Assembly (NCBI RefSeq): GCF_031143425.1
Contig: NC_090445.1
Span: forward strand, 1,194,276,691 to 1,194,340,690
DNA length: 64,000 nucleotides
Source of the DNA: Pleurodeles waltl
Taxonomy: Eukaryota; Chordata; Amphibia; Caudata; Salamandridae
Direction of reading: 5' to 3'
The position numbers and the translations under genes were made by a program. Numbering within the stretch: the stretch's first letter is position 1; every line of letters begins with the position of its first letter. Under the pieces are notes generated by a model. The model ran no database searches. It worked only from the letters and a program-made list of their open reading frames with translations, and was not told the origin of the DNA. This document shows positions 12,252-22,066 of this stretch, piece after piece.

Positions 12252-12460
12252 TGAAAATGTCACTTACCCAGTGTACATCTGTTCGTGGCATCAGTCGCAG
12301 TAGATTCGCATGTTCTGCAATAGCTCGCCATCTGGTGTTGGGCCGGAGTGTTACAAGTTGTTTTTCTTCGAAGAAGTCTTTCGAGTCACGGGACCAAGTG
12401 ACTCCTCCTTTTGTCTCCATTGCGCATGGGCGTCGACTCCATCTTCGATTGTTTTTCCCC
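12252..12460 (-). repeat. 3' inverted terminal repeat of DIRS copy A
   Basis: Inverted copy of the 5' repeat: the shared core of about 150 bp runs from GCAATAGCTCGCCATCTGG through TTCTTCGAAGAAGTC to ATCTTCGATTG. The outer 50 bp or so differ from the 5' repeat and instead match the first half of the internal complementary region. Confidence 0.88.
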
Positions 12461-12611
12461 GCAGAGGGTGAGGTAGGAGTTGAATTGTAGTAATAATGCC
12501 CATGCAATGGAGTGTTTAAGTATGCACCTATTTAAGGTTGAGATGACACATATATAAATAATTGAAGGTAACTTCCAAACTGCTACAGGCTCCCGGGGAG
12601 GCGGGTGGGCA

Positions 12612-12713
12612 CATGCGAATCTACTGCGACTGATGCCACGAACAGATGTACACTGGGTAAGTGACATTTTCAGTTCGATGGCATCTGTCGCTGTAGATAC
12701 GCATGTTCTGCAT
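12612..12713 (-). repeat. Internal complementary region (ICR) of DIRS copy A
   Basis: Made of two halves joined at 12672/12673 (TTTTCA|GTTCGATGG). The left half is the exact reverse complement of the outer 3' terminus; the right half repeats the outer 5' terminus in inverted order. In the accepted DIRS model the ICR templates joining of the two ends into a circle. In copy A both halves match their terminus perfectly over the roughly 37-39 bp I compared in each. Confidence 0.85.
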
Positions 12714-12749
12714 AGACTAGTAAGCAGTTATTTCCCCAAAAGCGGTGGA

Positions 12750-13853
12750 TCAGCCTGTGGGAGTGGAAGTAGTCTGAAATAATGTTCTTAATACAGCTTG
12801 ACCTACTGTGGCTTGTTGTGCGGATAACACGTCTACACAGTAGTGCTTGGTGAATGTGTGAGGCGTAGACCATGTGGCTGCCTTACATATTTCTTGCATT
12901 GGGATGTTTCCTAGAAAGGCCATGGTAGCACCTTTCTTTCTGGTTGAGTGTGCCCTTGGTGTAATGGGCAGCTGTCGTTTAGCTTTAAGGTAGCAGATTT
13001 GGATGCATTTAACTATCCATTTGGCTATACCTTGTTTTGAAATTGGGTTTCCTGCATGAGGTTTTTGAAATGCAATAAAGAGTTGTTTAGTCTTTCTGAT
13101 GTTTTTTGTTCTGTCAATGTAATACATCAATGCTCTTTTGACATCTAATGTATGTAGTGCCCTTTCAGCTACGGTATCTGGCTGTGGAAAGAACACTGGA
13201 AGTTCCACTGTTTGATTTAGATGGAACGGTGAAATAACCTTTGGCAAAAATTTAGGATTGGTCCTTAGGACGACTTTATTTTTGTGTAGTTGTATAAAAG
13301 GTTCCTGTATTGTAAACGCCTGAATCTCGCTTACTCTTCTTAGGGAAGTAATGGCGATGAGAAATGCCACCTTCCAGGTTAGGAACTGTATGTCGCAGGA
13401 GTGCATGGGTTCAAAAGGTGGACCCATAAGTCTAGTTAGGACAACATTTAGGTTCCATGAAGGAACAGGTAGTGTTCTTGGTGGTATAATTCTCCTAAGG
13501 CCCTCCATGAATGCTTTAATGACTGGTATCTTATATAGGGAAGTTGAATAGGTAGTCTGCAGGTATGCAGATATTGCTGCAAGGTGTATTTTAATGGAAG
13601 AGAAAGCTAGGTTAGATTTTTGTAAGTGAAGCAAGTAACCCACTACATGTTCTGGAGTTGTGTGTAATGGTTGTATTTGATTAATATGGCAGTAGCAAAC
13701 AAACCTCTTCCATTTACTTGCATAGCAGTGCCTGGTGGATGGCCTTCTGGCTTGTTTTATGACTTCCATACATTCTTGGGTAAGTTGTAAGTGCCCGAAT
13801 TCTAGGATTTCAGGAGCCAGATTGCTAGATTCAGCGATGCTGGATCTGGGTGT
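12750..13853 (-). CDS. Tyrosine recombinase of DIRS copy A (open)
   Basis: Cuts and joins the circular DNA intermediate into the genome in place of an integrase. The domain starts around SSIAESSNLAPEILEF, has an N-terminal DNA-binding core (TRHCYASKWKRFVCYC), then catalytic motifs in order: Arg in SLRRVSEIQ (about 13330), H-x-x-R as AHSTRKKGA (about 12945), a Trp/His pocket in TWSTPHTFTKHY, and the nucleophile Tyr in TKHYCVD (codon 12840-12842). It ends TTSTPTG-stop just inside the ICR. The frame is open far upstream through the pol region in a different frame, so the true start is unknown; a translational coupling or frameshift from pol is possible. No stop or shift was seen in the domain. 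Confidence 0.85.
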   Translation of the reverse strand, partial: TPRSSIAESSNLAPEILEFGHLQLTQECMEVIKQARRPSTRHCYASKWKRFVCYCHINQIQPLHTTPEHVVGYLLHLQKSNLAFSSIKIHLAAISAYLQTTYSTSLYKIPVIKAFMEGLRRIIPPRTLPVPSWNLNVVLTRLMGPPFEPMHSCDIQFLTWKVAFLIAITSLRRVSEIQAFTIQEPFIQLHKNKVVLRTNPKFLPKVISPFHLNQTVELPVFFPQPDTVAERALHTLDVKRALMYYIDRTKNIRKTKQLFIAFQKPHAGNPISKQGIAKWIVKCIQICYLKAKRQLPITPRAHSTRKKGATMAFLGNIPMQEICKAATWSTPHTFTKHYCVDVLSAQQATVGQAVLRTLFQTTSTPTG

Positions 13854-16076
13854 CTGATCTTTTGGTTGTGCTGTGTCAACAGATCTGGCCTGTTGGGCAA
13901 TTTGATGCAGGGTACCACTGATAGGTCTAGCAGCGTTGTGTACCAGGGTTGCCTTGCCCAAGTTGGTGCTATCAATATGAGTTTGAGTTTGCTTTGACTG
14001 AGTTTGTTTACCAGGTAAGGAAGGAGAGGGAGAGGAGGAAAAGCGTAAGCAAATATCCCTGACCAGTTCATCCATAGGGCATTGCCTTGGGATTGTTTGT
14101 GTGGGTATTTGGATGCGAAGTTTTGGCATTTTGCGTTCTCCCTTGTCGCAAACAAGTCTATCTGAGGTGTTCCCCAGAGTTTGAAATAAGTGTTCAGAAT
14201 TTGGGGGTGAATTTCCCATTTGTGGACCTGTTGATGATCTCGAGAGAGATTGTCTGCGAGTTGATTTTGGATCCCTGGTATAAACTGTGCTATTAGGCGA
14301 ATTTGGTTGTGAATTGCCCAATGCCAAATTTTTTGTGCTAGCAGGCTTAACTGCGTGGAGTGCGTCCCCCCCTGCTTGTTTAGATAATACATTGTTGTCA
14401 TGTTGTCTGTTTTGACGAGAATGTATTTGTGAACTATTATTGGTTGGAAAGCTTTTAGTGCTTGAAAAACTGCTAGAAGTTCTAGGTGATTGATATGCAG
14501 TTTTGTTTGATGTACGTTCCATTGTCCTTGTATGCTGTGTTGATCGAGGTGTGCTCCCCACCCTGTCATGGAAGCATCTGTTGTTATTACGTATTGTGGC
14601 ACTGGGTCTTGGAAAGGCCGCCCCTTGTTTAAATTTATGTTGTTCCACCACAGAAGCGAGAGGTAAGTTTGGCGGTCTATTAACACCAGATCTAGAAGGT
14701 GACCCTGTGCTTGAGACCACTGTGATGCTAGGCATTGTTGTAAGGGCCTCATGTGCAGTCTTGCGTTTGGGACAATGGCTATGCATGAAGACATCATGCC
14801 TAGGAGTTGTAATACCATCTTTGCCTGTATCTTTTGTGTTGGATACATGCGTTGTATGATGGTGTTGAAATTTAGAATTCTTTGTGGACTTGGAGTGGCT
14901 ACTCCCTTTGATGTGTCTATTATGGCTCGTAGGTATTGTTGTACCTTGCGCGGCAGAATGTTGGATTTTGTAAAGTTGACGGTGAACCCGAGTTTGAAGA
15001 GGGTTTGTATGATCTGATTTGTGTGATTTGAGCACTGTATGAACGAATGGGCCTTGATTAGCCAGTCGTCCAAATATGGGAACACATGTATTTGCTGCCT
15101 TCTTATGTGTGCAGCGACTACCGCTAGACATTTGGTAAAGACTCTTGGTGCGGTTGTTAATCCGAAAGGCAGTACCTTGAATTGGTAATGTACTCCTTTG
15201 AATACAAACCTTAGGTATTTCCTGTGCGATGGGTGTATTGGTATATGGAAATAAGCATCTTTGAGGTCTAAAGTTGCCATGTAGTCGTGTAGTTTTAGCA
15301 ATGGCAATACTTCTTGTAGTGTGACCATGTGGAAGTGGTCTGATTTGATGAAAGTGTTCACTACTCTGAGGTCTAGGATTGGTCTCAGTGTTTTGTCCTT
15401 CTTTGGTATCAGAAAGTACAGTGAGTAAACTCCTGTGTTTATTTGTGTGTTTCGGCACTAATTCGATTGCATTCTTTTGCAATAGTGCCTGCACTTCTAT
15501 CTCCAGGAGATTGGAATGGTGTGTTGTTAAATTTTGTGCTTTTGGTGGTATGTTTGGAGGGAATTGTAGAAATTCTATGCAATAACCATGTTGGATAATT
15601 GCTAGAACCCAAGTGTCTGTAGTGATTTTCTCCCATGCTTTGTAATAATGACCTATTCTTCCCCCCACTGGTGTTGTGTGGAGGGGGTGAGTGACATGTG
15701 AGTCACTGTTTAGTAGTAGGGGTTTTGGGGCTTTGAAATCTTCCTCTATTTCTAGGGAATTGCCCTCCTCTATATTGTCCCCGAAAACCTCCTCTATACT
15801 GTCCCTGGTAACTGGACGGTGTGGCTTGTGAGGTGCTGGCTTGTGTGCTTTGACCCCGAAACCCCCCTCGAAAGGGCGTTTTACGGAATGTGCTGTAATT
15901 CCCTCTGCTCTGCGGGGAGTAGAGTGCGCCCATGGCTTTGGCAGTGTCCGTATCTTTTTTGAGTTTCTCAATCGCTGTGTCCACTTCTGGACCGAAATGT
16001 TCTTTTTCATTAAAAGGCATATTGAGAACTGCTTGTTGAATCTCTGGTTTAAATCCAGACGTTCGGAGCCATGCAT
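13802..16076 (-). pseudogene. DIRS copy A pol: RT, RNase H, methyltransferase-like domain (one frameshift)
   Basis: The frame opens within the gag tail (overlap about 370 bp) and runs through TDTWVLAIIQHGYCIEF, the usual pre-RT block. It shifts frame near 15450 and continues open from 15361 to a stop at 13802. RT shows TLDLKDAYFHIPIHP (first catalytic Asp), LPFGLTTAPRVFTKCL and VFPYLDDWLIK (YxDD box). RNase H has ITTDASMTGWGAHL, INHLELLAVFQAL, VKTDNMTTMYYLNKQGG and LADNLSRD. Next comes a block WGTPQIDLFATRENAKC...AYAFPPLPLL resembling the Dam-like methyltransferase domain described for DIRS. Apart from the single shift the protein is uninterrupted. Confidence 0.88.
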
Positions 16077-17753
16077 GCCTTCTGATAGTTACAGATGTAT
16101 TAATTGTCCGTGCAGCTGTATCTGCAGCGTCCATGGAGGAGCGTATTTGGTTGTTGGAGATGGTCTGTCCCTCCTCAACCACTTGTTTTGCCCTATTTTG
16201 TAAGTCCTTGGGCAGATGTTCAATGAGATGTTGCATCTCGTCCCAGTGGGCTCTGTCATAGCGCGCAAGTAGTGCCTGGGAGTTCGCGATGCGCCACTGG
16301 TTTGCAGCTTGTGCTGCGACTCTTTTACCAGCTGCATCGAACTTGCGGCTTTCTTTATCTGGGGGTGGTGCATCTCCAGATGTGTGAGAGTTGGCCCTTT
16401 TCCTAGCTGCTCCTACAACGACAGAGTCTGGTGGCAGCTGTGTAGTGATGAAAACCGGGTCCGTAGGAGGCGCCTTATACTTTTTTTCCACCCTTGGTGT
16501 GATTGCCCTACTTTTGACCGGCTCCTTAAAGATGTCTTTTGCGTGCCGGAGCATACCAGGGAGCATAGGCAGGCTTTGGTAGGAGCTGTGGGTGGAGGAG
16601 AGTGTGTTGAATAAAAAGTCATCCTCGACCTGTTCTGAGTGGAGGCTTACGTTGTGAAATTGTGCTGCTCTAGCCACCACTTGAGAGTACGCGGTGCTGT
16701 CTTCTGGTGGAGATGGCTTTGTAGAGTATGCCTCCGGACTGTTATCTGACACTGGGGCGTCGTATAGGTCCCATGCGTCCTGATCTTGGTCACCCTGGCT
16801 CATGGTGGTGTGAGCTGGGGAGTGTGATGGAGTTTGTGCTGGTGAAACGTTAATCACGGGCGGAGGAGAGGGTGGTGGGGTAACTCTTTTCACCACTTTT
16901 GGTTGTGGTGTTTGTTCCGTCTGGAACTCCAACCTTCTCTTTCTCCTAATGGGGGGAAGGGTGCTTATTTTTCCTGTCCCCTGCTGAATGAAGATACGCT
17001 TTTGCGTATGGTCTACATCAGTTGCTTGTAGCTCTTCCTCAAACCTATGCTTCTGCATTTGGGAGGTTAGCGAGTGCTCTTCTGTATAAGAGCCTGAAGC
17101 TGGGTCGCTTGCAGTTTGTTTCGGCATCGAAACTTTGTCTGCGTGTTTTTTCGGCTCCGAGGTGACTTTTTTCCTTTTCGGGGCCGAAACCTCTCGGCGT
17201 CGATCTTTGTCGGTGCCGCTGTCTCGGCGTCGAGCCGTGTCCACACCGGCATCTCGGTGTCGAGGCTTGTCTCCAGCACTTTCTCGGTCCCGAGAAGGCT
17301 GCGTGCCGGTGTCTCGACCGGAGTCGGACGATCTCGGCACTGTTTTGGCCTTTTTCGGTGCCGACGGTCGGTCACCGAATTTATGGGTCGAGCCATGGCC
17401 TGGTGGCAGTGGCGTCCCCTGGGCCTTGTAAGGTTCCTCTGAGTGGATTTCGACGTCTTACTCACGGTTTGTGTATCGTCGAATCCTTCGGAGTCTGAGT
17501 CTTGGATCGAGAAGGTACCTTCCTCTTCCTGTTCCTGTTCCTCGAACTCCCGTTGGGCTGTCGGTGCGGACGCCATCTGAAGTCTTCTGGCTCGACGGTC
17601 TCGGAGTGTTTTTCGGGACCGGAACGCACGACAGGCCTCGCAGGTGTGTTCGCTGTGCTCAGGTGACAGGCACAGGTTGCAGACCAAGTGTTGGTCTGTG
17701 TAGGGGTATTTATTGTGGCATTTGGGGCAGAAACGGAACGGGGTCCGTTCCAT
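15703..17753 (-). pseudogene. DIRS copy A gag (frameshift near 17430)
   Basis: Structural protein of the element. Starts at a true ATG (17753) with MERTPFRFCPKCHNKYPY. Cysteine/histidine pairs follow the pattern CPKC...CNLCLSPEH...CEAC, then an Arg-rich KTLRDRRARR. A frameshift near 17430 moves the frame; the body then reads SSDSGRDTG, a Lys/Arg/Ser-rich linker, an acidic DQDAWDLYDAPVSDNSPE segment, the conserved block AAQAANQWRIANSQALLARY, and a C-terminus with RGG repeats (RGGFRGQYRGGQFPRNRGRF), probably nucleic-acid binding. The stop at 15703 lies inside the start of the pol frame. Function beyond capsid-like packaging is inferred from position. Confidence 0.85.
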
Positions 17754-17966
17754 CGGCGTTCTTCAGCACGCGGTCGGGCCGACCAGGCCCCGACGGAGGA
17801 TCGAAAAACTACCCCGAAGGGCACCGGAGCTCTTCGATCTTCAATGCGGTGTGGAATCTAAGTACGCCGATCCCGAACGCAACAATACCGACGAAAATCT
17901 TCCGAAATTAGCTAATTTTCCGTTCCGAAACTCGGAGCGACAGGAACACGTCCGAACCCGATGGCG

Positions 17967-18147
17967 GAAAAAAAACAATCGAAGATGGAGTCGACGCCCA
18001 TGCGCAATGGAGACAAAAGGAGGAGTCACTCGGTCCCGTGACTCGAAAGACTTCTTCGAAGAAAAACAACTTGTAACACTCCGGCCCAACACCAGATGGC
18101 GAGCTATTGCAGAACATGCGTATCTACAGCGACAGATGCCATCGAAC
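17967..18147 (-). repeat. 5' inverted terminal repeat of DIRS copy A
   Basis: Outer end GTTCGATGGCATCTG on the minus strand, then the core shared with the 3' repeat, down to the Gag leader. The outer segment matches the right half of the ICR. It immediately borders ATATATTTTTG. Confidence 0.87.
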
Positions 18148-18271
18148 ATATATTTTTGTTTTTTGATGAGATCATCTATTTGAGTCACTTCTTTCCTGGA
18201 TATTTCATTTTCTTGTGACTCATGGTATCCTTTGGGATCCAGATTGTTGCCCTGGCTGGTTGTATCTGTAA

Positions 18272-18335
<64 letters not shown>
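18148..18335. repeat. Spacer with poly-A and (TA)n microsatellite between DIRS A and B
   Basis: About 120 bp of unrelated sequence, then an A run (18269-18280) and about 55 bp of (TA)n that ends exactly at the 3' terminus of DIRS copy B (GGAAAATGTCAC). Confidence 0.92.
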
Positions 18336-18337
<2 letters not shown>

Positions 18338-18545
18338 AAAATGTCACTTACCCAGTGTACATCTGTTCGTGGCATTAGTCGCTGCAGATTCACATGCTGT
18401 GCACATCCCGCCATCTGGTGTTGGGCTCGGAGTGTTACAAGTTGTTTTTCTTCGAAGAAGTCTTTTTTCGAGTCACGAGACCGAGGGACTCCTCCCATTT
18501 CGACTCCATTGCGCATGGGCGTCGACTCCATCTTAGATTGTTTTC
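18336..18545 (-). repeat. 3' inverted terminal repeat of DIRS copy B
   Basis: Inverted counterpart of 24005-24199, with shared core CCATCTGGTGTTGGGCTCGG and TTCTTCGAAGAAGTC. Its outer part matches the left half of this copy's own ICR. Confidence 0.87.
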
Positions 18546-18702
18546 CCCGCAGAGGGTGAGGTAGGAGTTGTGTATGCTAGTAATAGTGCCCATGCAATGG
18601 AGTGAATATGTATGTACATAATGAAGTTTAAAGTAATATATTTACAAATGTTCAAGATCAACTTCTAAACGGCTACAGGCTCCCGGGGAGGCGGGTGGGC
18701 GC

Positions 18703-18810
18703 ATGTGAATCTGCAGCAACTAATGCCACGAACAGATGTACACTGGGTAAGTGACATTTTCCGTTCAATGGCATGTGTAGCTGCAGATACACATGCTGTG
18801 CATAGACTAG
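18703..18810 (-). repeat. Internal complementary region of DIRS copy B
   Basis: Halves meet at 18762/18763 (TTTTCC|GTTCAATGG). The left half complements this copy's 3' terminus with one mismatch (CAGCAACTAATG against the expected CAGCGACTAATG); the right half matches its 5' terminus with one mismatch (GTTCAATGG against GTTCGATGG). Both mismatches are CpG to CpA. Confidence 0.82.
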
Positions 18811-18839
18811 TAAGCAGTTATCTCCCCAAAAGCGGTGGT

Positions 18840-19960
18840 TCAGCCTGTAGGAGTTGAAGTTGTTTGAAATAATGTTCGTAGTACAGCTTGACCTACTGTG
18901 GCCTGTTGTGCAGTTAACACATCTACACAGTAGTGTTTGGTAAATGTATGAGGCGTAGACCATGTTGCTGCCTTACATATTTCGTTCATTGGAACATTTC
19001 CTAGAAAGGCCATGGTAGCACCTTTTTTTCTGGTTGAGTGTGCCTTTGGTGTAATAGGCAGCTCTCTCTTTGCTTTAAGATAGCAGGTTTGAATACACTT
19101 AACTATCCATCTAGCAATGCCTTGTTTAGAAATTGGATTCCCTGTATGAGGTTTTTGGAAAGCAATAAATAGTTGTTTTGTTTTTCGAATTAGTTTTGTT
19201 CTGTCAATGTAGTACATTAGCGCTCTTTTGATGTCTAATGTATACAGTGCTCTTTCAGCTACAGAATCTGGCTGTGGGAAGAACACTGGTAATTCTACCG
19301 TTTGATTCAAGTGGAACGGTGAGATCACTTTTGGTAAAAATTTTGGATTTGTCCGTAGAACTACTTTATGCTTGTGTATTTGAATAAATGGTTCTTGTAT
19401 GGTAAATGCTTGAATTTCACTCACTCTTTTTAGAGATGTGATGGCAATCAAAAATGAAACTTTCCATGTTAAGTATTGCATTTCACAAGAGTGCATGGGC
19501 TCAAAAGGTGGACCCATGAGTCGTGTTAAGACAATGTTGAGGTTCCATTAAGGAACTGGTGGTGTTCGTGGTGGTATAATTCTCTTTAGGCCTTCCATAA
19601 ATGCTTTTATGACTGGTATCCTAAATAATGAAGTTGAGTGCGTAATTTGCAGGTAGGCTGAAATTGCAGTAAGATGTATCTTTATTGAAGAGAAAGCTTG
19701 CTTTGACTTTTGCAATTGTAGTAAGTATCCTACTATATCTTTGGCAGATGCGTGTAAGGGTTGAATTTGATTATTATGGCAGTAATAAACAAATCTTTTC
19801 CACTTATTTGCATAGCAGTGTCTAGTGGTAGGTTTCCTAGCTTGTCTTATGACCTCCATACATTCTTGTGTGAGGTCTAAGTGTCCGAATTCTAGGATTT
19901 CAGGAGCCAAATTGCTAGATTCAGCGATGCTGGATTTGGATGTCTGATCTGTTGTTTGTG
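18840..19960 (-). pseudogene. Tyrosine recombinase of DIRS copy B (one stop)
   Basis: Homologous to the recombinase of copy A over its length: SSIAESSNLAPEILEF start region, SLKRVSEIQ around the catalytic Arg (the Arg before VSEI is kept; the preceding one is Lys), KAHSTRKKGA (H-x-x-R) and TKHYCVD (Tyr nucleophile). A TCA to TAA change creates a stop at 19548-19550, in PVP-stop-WNLN, splitting the protein before the catalytic part. Downstream of the stop the frame is open to 18840. Confidence 0.85.
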
Positions 19961-22066
19961 TTAACAGATCTGGTCTGTTTGGTAGTTTGACATGAGGTAC
20001 TACTGAGAGGTCTAGTAGTGTTGTGTACCAAGGTTGTCTTGCCCATGTCGGTGCTATTAGTATGAGTTTGAGTTTGTTTTGACTCAATTTGTTTACTAGA
20101 TATGGAAGGAGTGGGAGAGGGGGAAAAGCGTAAGCAAATATCCCTGACCAGCTCATCCATAACGCATTGCCCTGAGACTGATCTTGTGGGTACCTGGATG
20201 CGAAGTTTTGGCATTTTGAGTTTTCCTTTGTTGCAAATAGATCTATTTGTGGTGTTCCCCACATTTGGAAGTAAGTGTTTAGTATTTGGGGGTGAATCTC
20301 CCATTCGTGGATCTGTTGGTGATCCCGAGAGAGATTGTCTGCTAACTGGTTCTGAATTCCTGGAATAAATTGTGCTATTAGGCGAATGTGGTTGTGAATC
20401 GCCCAATGCCATATTTTCTGTGTTAGGAGACACAACTGTGTCGAGTGTGTGCCTCCCTGTTTGTTTAGGTAATACATTGTTGTCATGTTGTCTGTTTTGA
20501 CAAGAATGTGTTTGTGGCTTACTATGGGTTGAAATGCTTTGAGCGCTAGAAATACCGCTAACAGTTCTAAGTGATTTATGTGAAACTGTTTTTGCTGAAT
20601 GTCCCATTGTCCTTGGATGCTGTGTTGATTGAGGTGTGCTCCCCACCCTATCCTGGAAGCATCTGTTATTATGTATTGTGGCACTGGGTCTTGGAAAGGC
20701 CGCCCTTGGTTTAAATTTATACTGTTCCACCATTGAAGCGAGATGTATGTTTGGCGGTCTATCAACACCAGATCTAGAAGCTGACCCTGTGCTTGTGACC
20801 ATTGTGATGCTAGGACTGTTGTAAGGGCCGCATGTGCAACCTTGCGTTTGGGACAATGGCTATGCATGAAGACATCATGCCTAGTAGTTTCATCACCAGT
20901 TTGACTTGTATCTTTTGATTTGGATACATGGTCTGTATTACATTGTGAAATGTGTGAACTCTTTGTGGACTTGGAGTGGCAATCCCTTTTGCTGTGTTGA
21001 TTGTTGCTCCTAAGTATTGCTGTGTTTGACACGGCAGAAGGTGTGACTTTGTGTAGTTGATTGAGAAACCTAGTTTGTGGAGGATTTCTATGACATATTT
21101 TGTGTGTTGTGAACACCGTCTTAGCGTGTTGGTTTTGATTAACCAATCGTCTAGGTACGGGAACACATGTATTTGCTGCCTTCTGATATGTGCAGCTACT
21201 ACTGCTAGGCATTTTGTAAAAACTCTTGGTGCAGTTGTTATTCCGAATGGCAACACTTTGAATTGGTAATGTATCCCTTGGAATACAAACCTTAGGTACT
21301 TTCTGTGTGCAGGATGTATTGGTATATGGAAATATGCATCCTTTAGGTCTAGTGTTGTCATGTAGTCTTGTTGTTTGAGCAGTGGGATTACGTCTTGTAA
21401 TGTAACCATGTGAAAGTGATCTGATTTGATGTAGATATTTAATGTTCTGAGATCTAGTATAGGTCTCAGACTCTTGTCTTTTTTGGGTATCAGAAAGTAC
21501 AGGGAGTAAACTCCTGTGTTTATTTGTTGTTTTGGTACTAACTCTATTGCTTCTTTCTGTAGCAATGCCTGAACTTCTAGTCCTAGAAGATCTATATGTT
21601 GTTTTGACATATTGTGTGTTTTCGGTGGGATGTTTGGAGGGAATTTGAGAAATTCTATGCAATAACCATGCTGGATAATTGCTAAGACCCAAGTGTCTGT
21701 TGTTATTTCCTCCCAATGTTTGTAAAACTTGGTTAGTCTCCCCCCCACAGGTGTTATGTGTTGGGGATTTGTGACCTTGAAGTCACTGCTTGTTTGGAGG
21801 AGTTTTGGGACTTTGGAACTTTCCTCTATTCCTTTGAAATTGTCCCCCTCTATATTGTCCCCGAAAACCTCCCCGCTGATACTGGCTCTGGTAAGTGGGC
21901 TTTGTTTGTGAGGTTGTGGCTTCTGTGGTTTGCCCTTGAAACCCCCCTCGAAATTGTGTCTTTCGAAATGTGCCTCTGCTCTGTGGGGAGTAGAGTGCGC
22001 CCATGGCTTTGGCCGTGTCAGTGTCTTTCTTAAGTTTTTCGATCGCAGTGTCCACCTCTGGCCCAA
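19900..22066 (-). pseudogene. DIRS copy B pol: RT, RNase H, methyltransferase-like (frameshift near 20815)
   Basis: Open from 22066 to 20810 with pre-RT block, GVYSLYFLIPKKDKSLRPIL, TLDLKDAYFHIPIHP, LPFGITTAPRVFTKCL and VFPYLDDWLIK. It ends prematurely after ARLHMRPLQQ. The frame resumes in register at LASQWSQAQGQLLD and gives RNase H (ITDASRIGWGAHL, VKTDNMTTMYYLNKQGG, LADNLSRD) and the IDLFATKENSKC...AYAFPP block. Here, unlike in A, RNase H and recombinase happen to share one frame because a small deletion removes the pol stop region near 19950. The gag overlap is about 280 bp. Confidence 0.87.

Larger units (their letters stand above)
12252..18147 (-). mobile_element. DIRS retrotransposon copy A, near full length (about 5.9 kb)
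   Basis: DIRS elements are retrotransposons that integrate through a tyrosine recombinase instead of an integrase and typically leave no target duplication. Copy A has the full anatomy on the minus strand: 5' inverted terminal repeat (17967-18147), gag, pol (RT, RNase H, methyltransferase-like), tyrosine recombinase, internal complementary region (12612-12713), 3' inverted terminal repeat (12252-12460). Ends are GTTCGATGGC (5') and GTGACATTTTCA (3'). The 5' end directly meets ATATATTTTTG. Two frameshifts (near 17430 in gag and 15450 in pol) make it non-autonomous, but the recombinase is open to its stop. It is the best preserved of the three copies. Confidence 0.92.

Noticed and set aside
12252..12669. 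A separate 418 bp MITE with 55 bp inverted ends at each DIRS 3' side
   Set aside because: The apparent inverted pair is the 3' terminus and the ICR half that copies it, which is normal DIRS structure and present in all three copies.
14087..15585. Plus-strand hydrophobic/Cys-rich frames over the DIRS pol
   Set aside because: Antisense shadows of a well supported minus-strand pol.
12750..16076. A single 1108-residue protein
   Set aside because: The middle part is a shadow of the RT/RNase H frame at 13802-15361; only the two ends are real coding segments.
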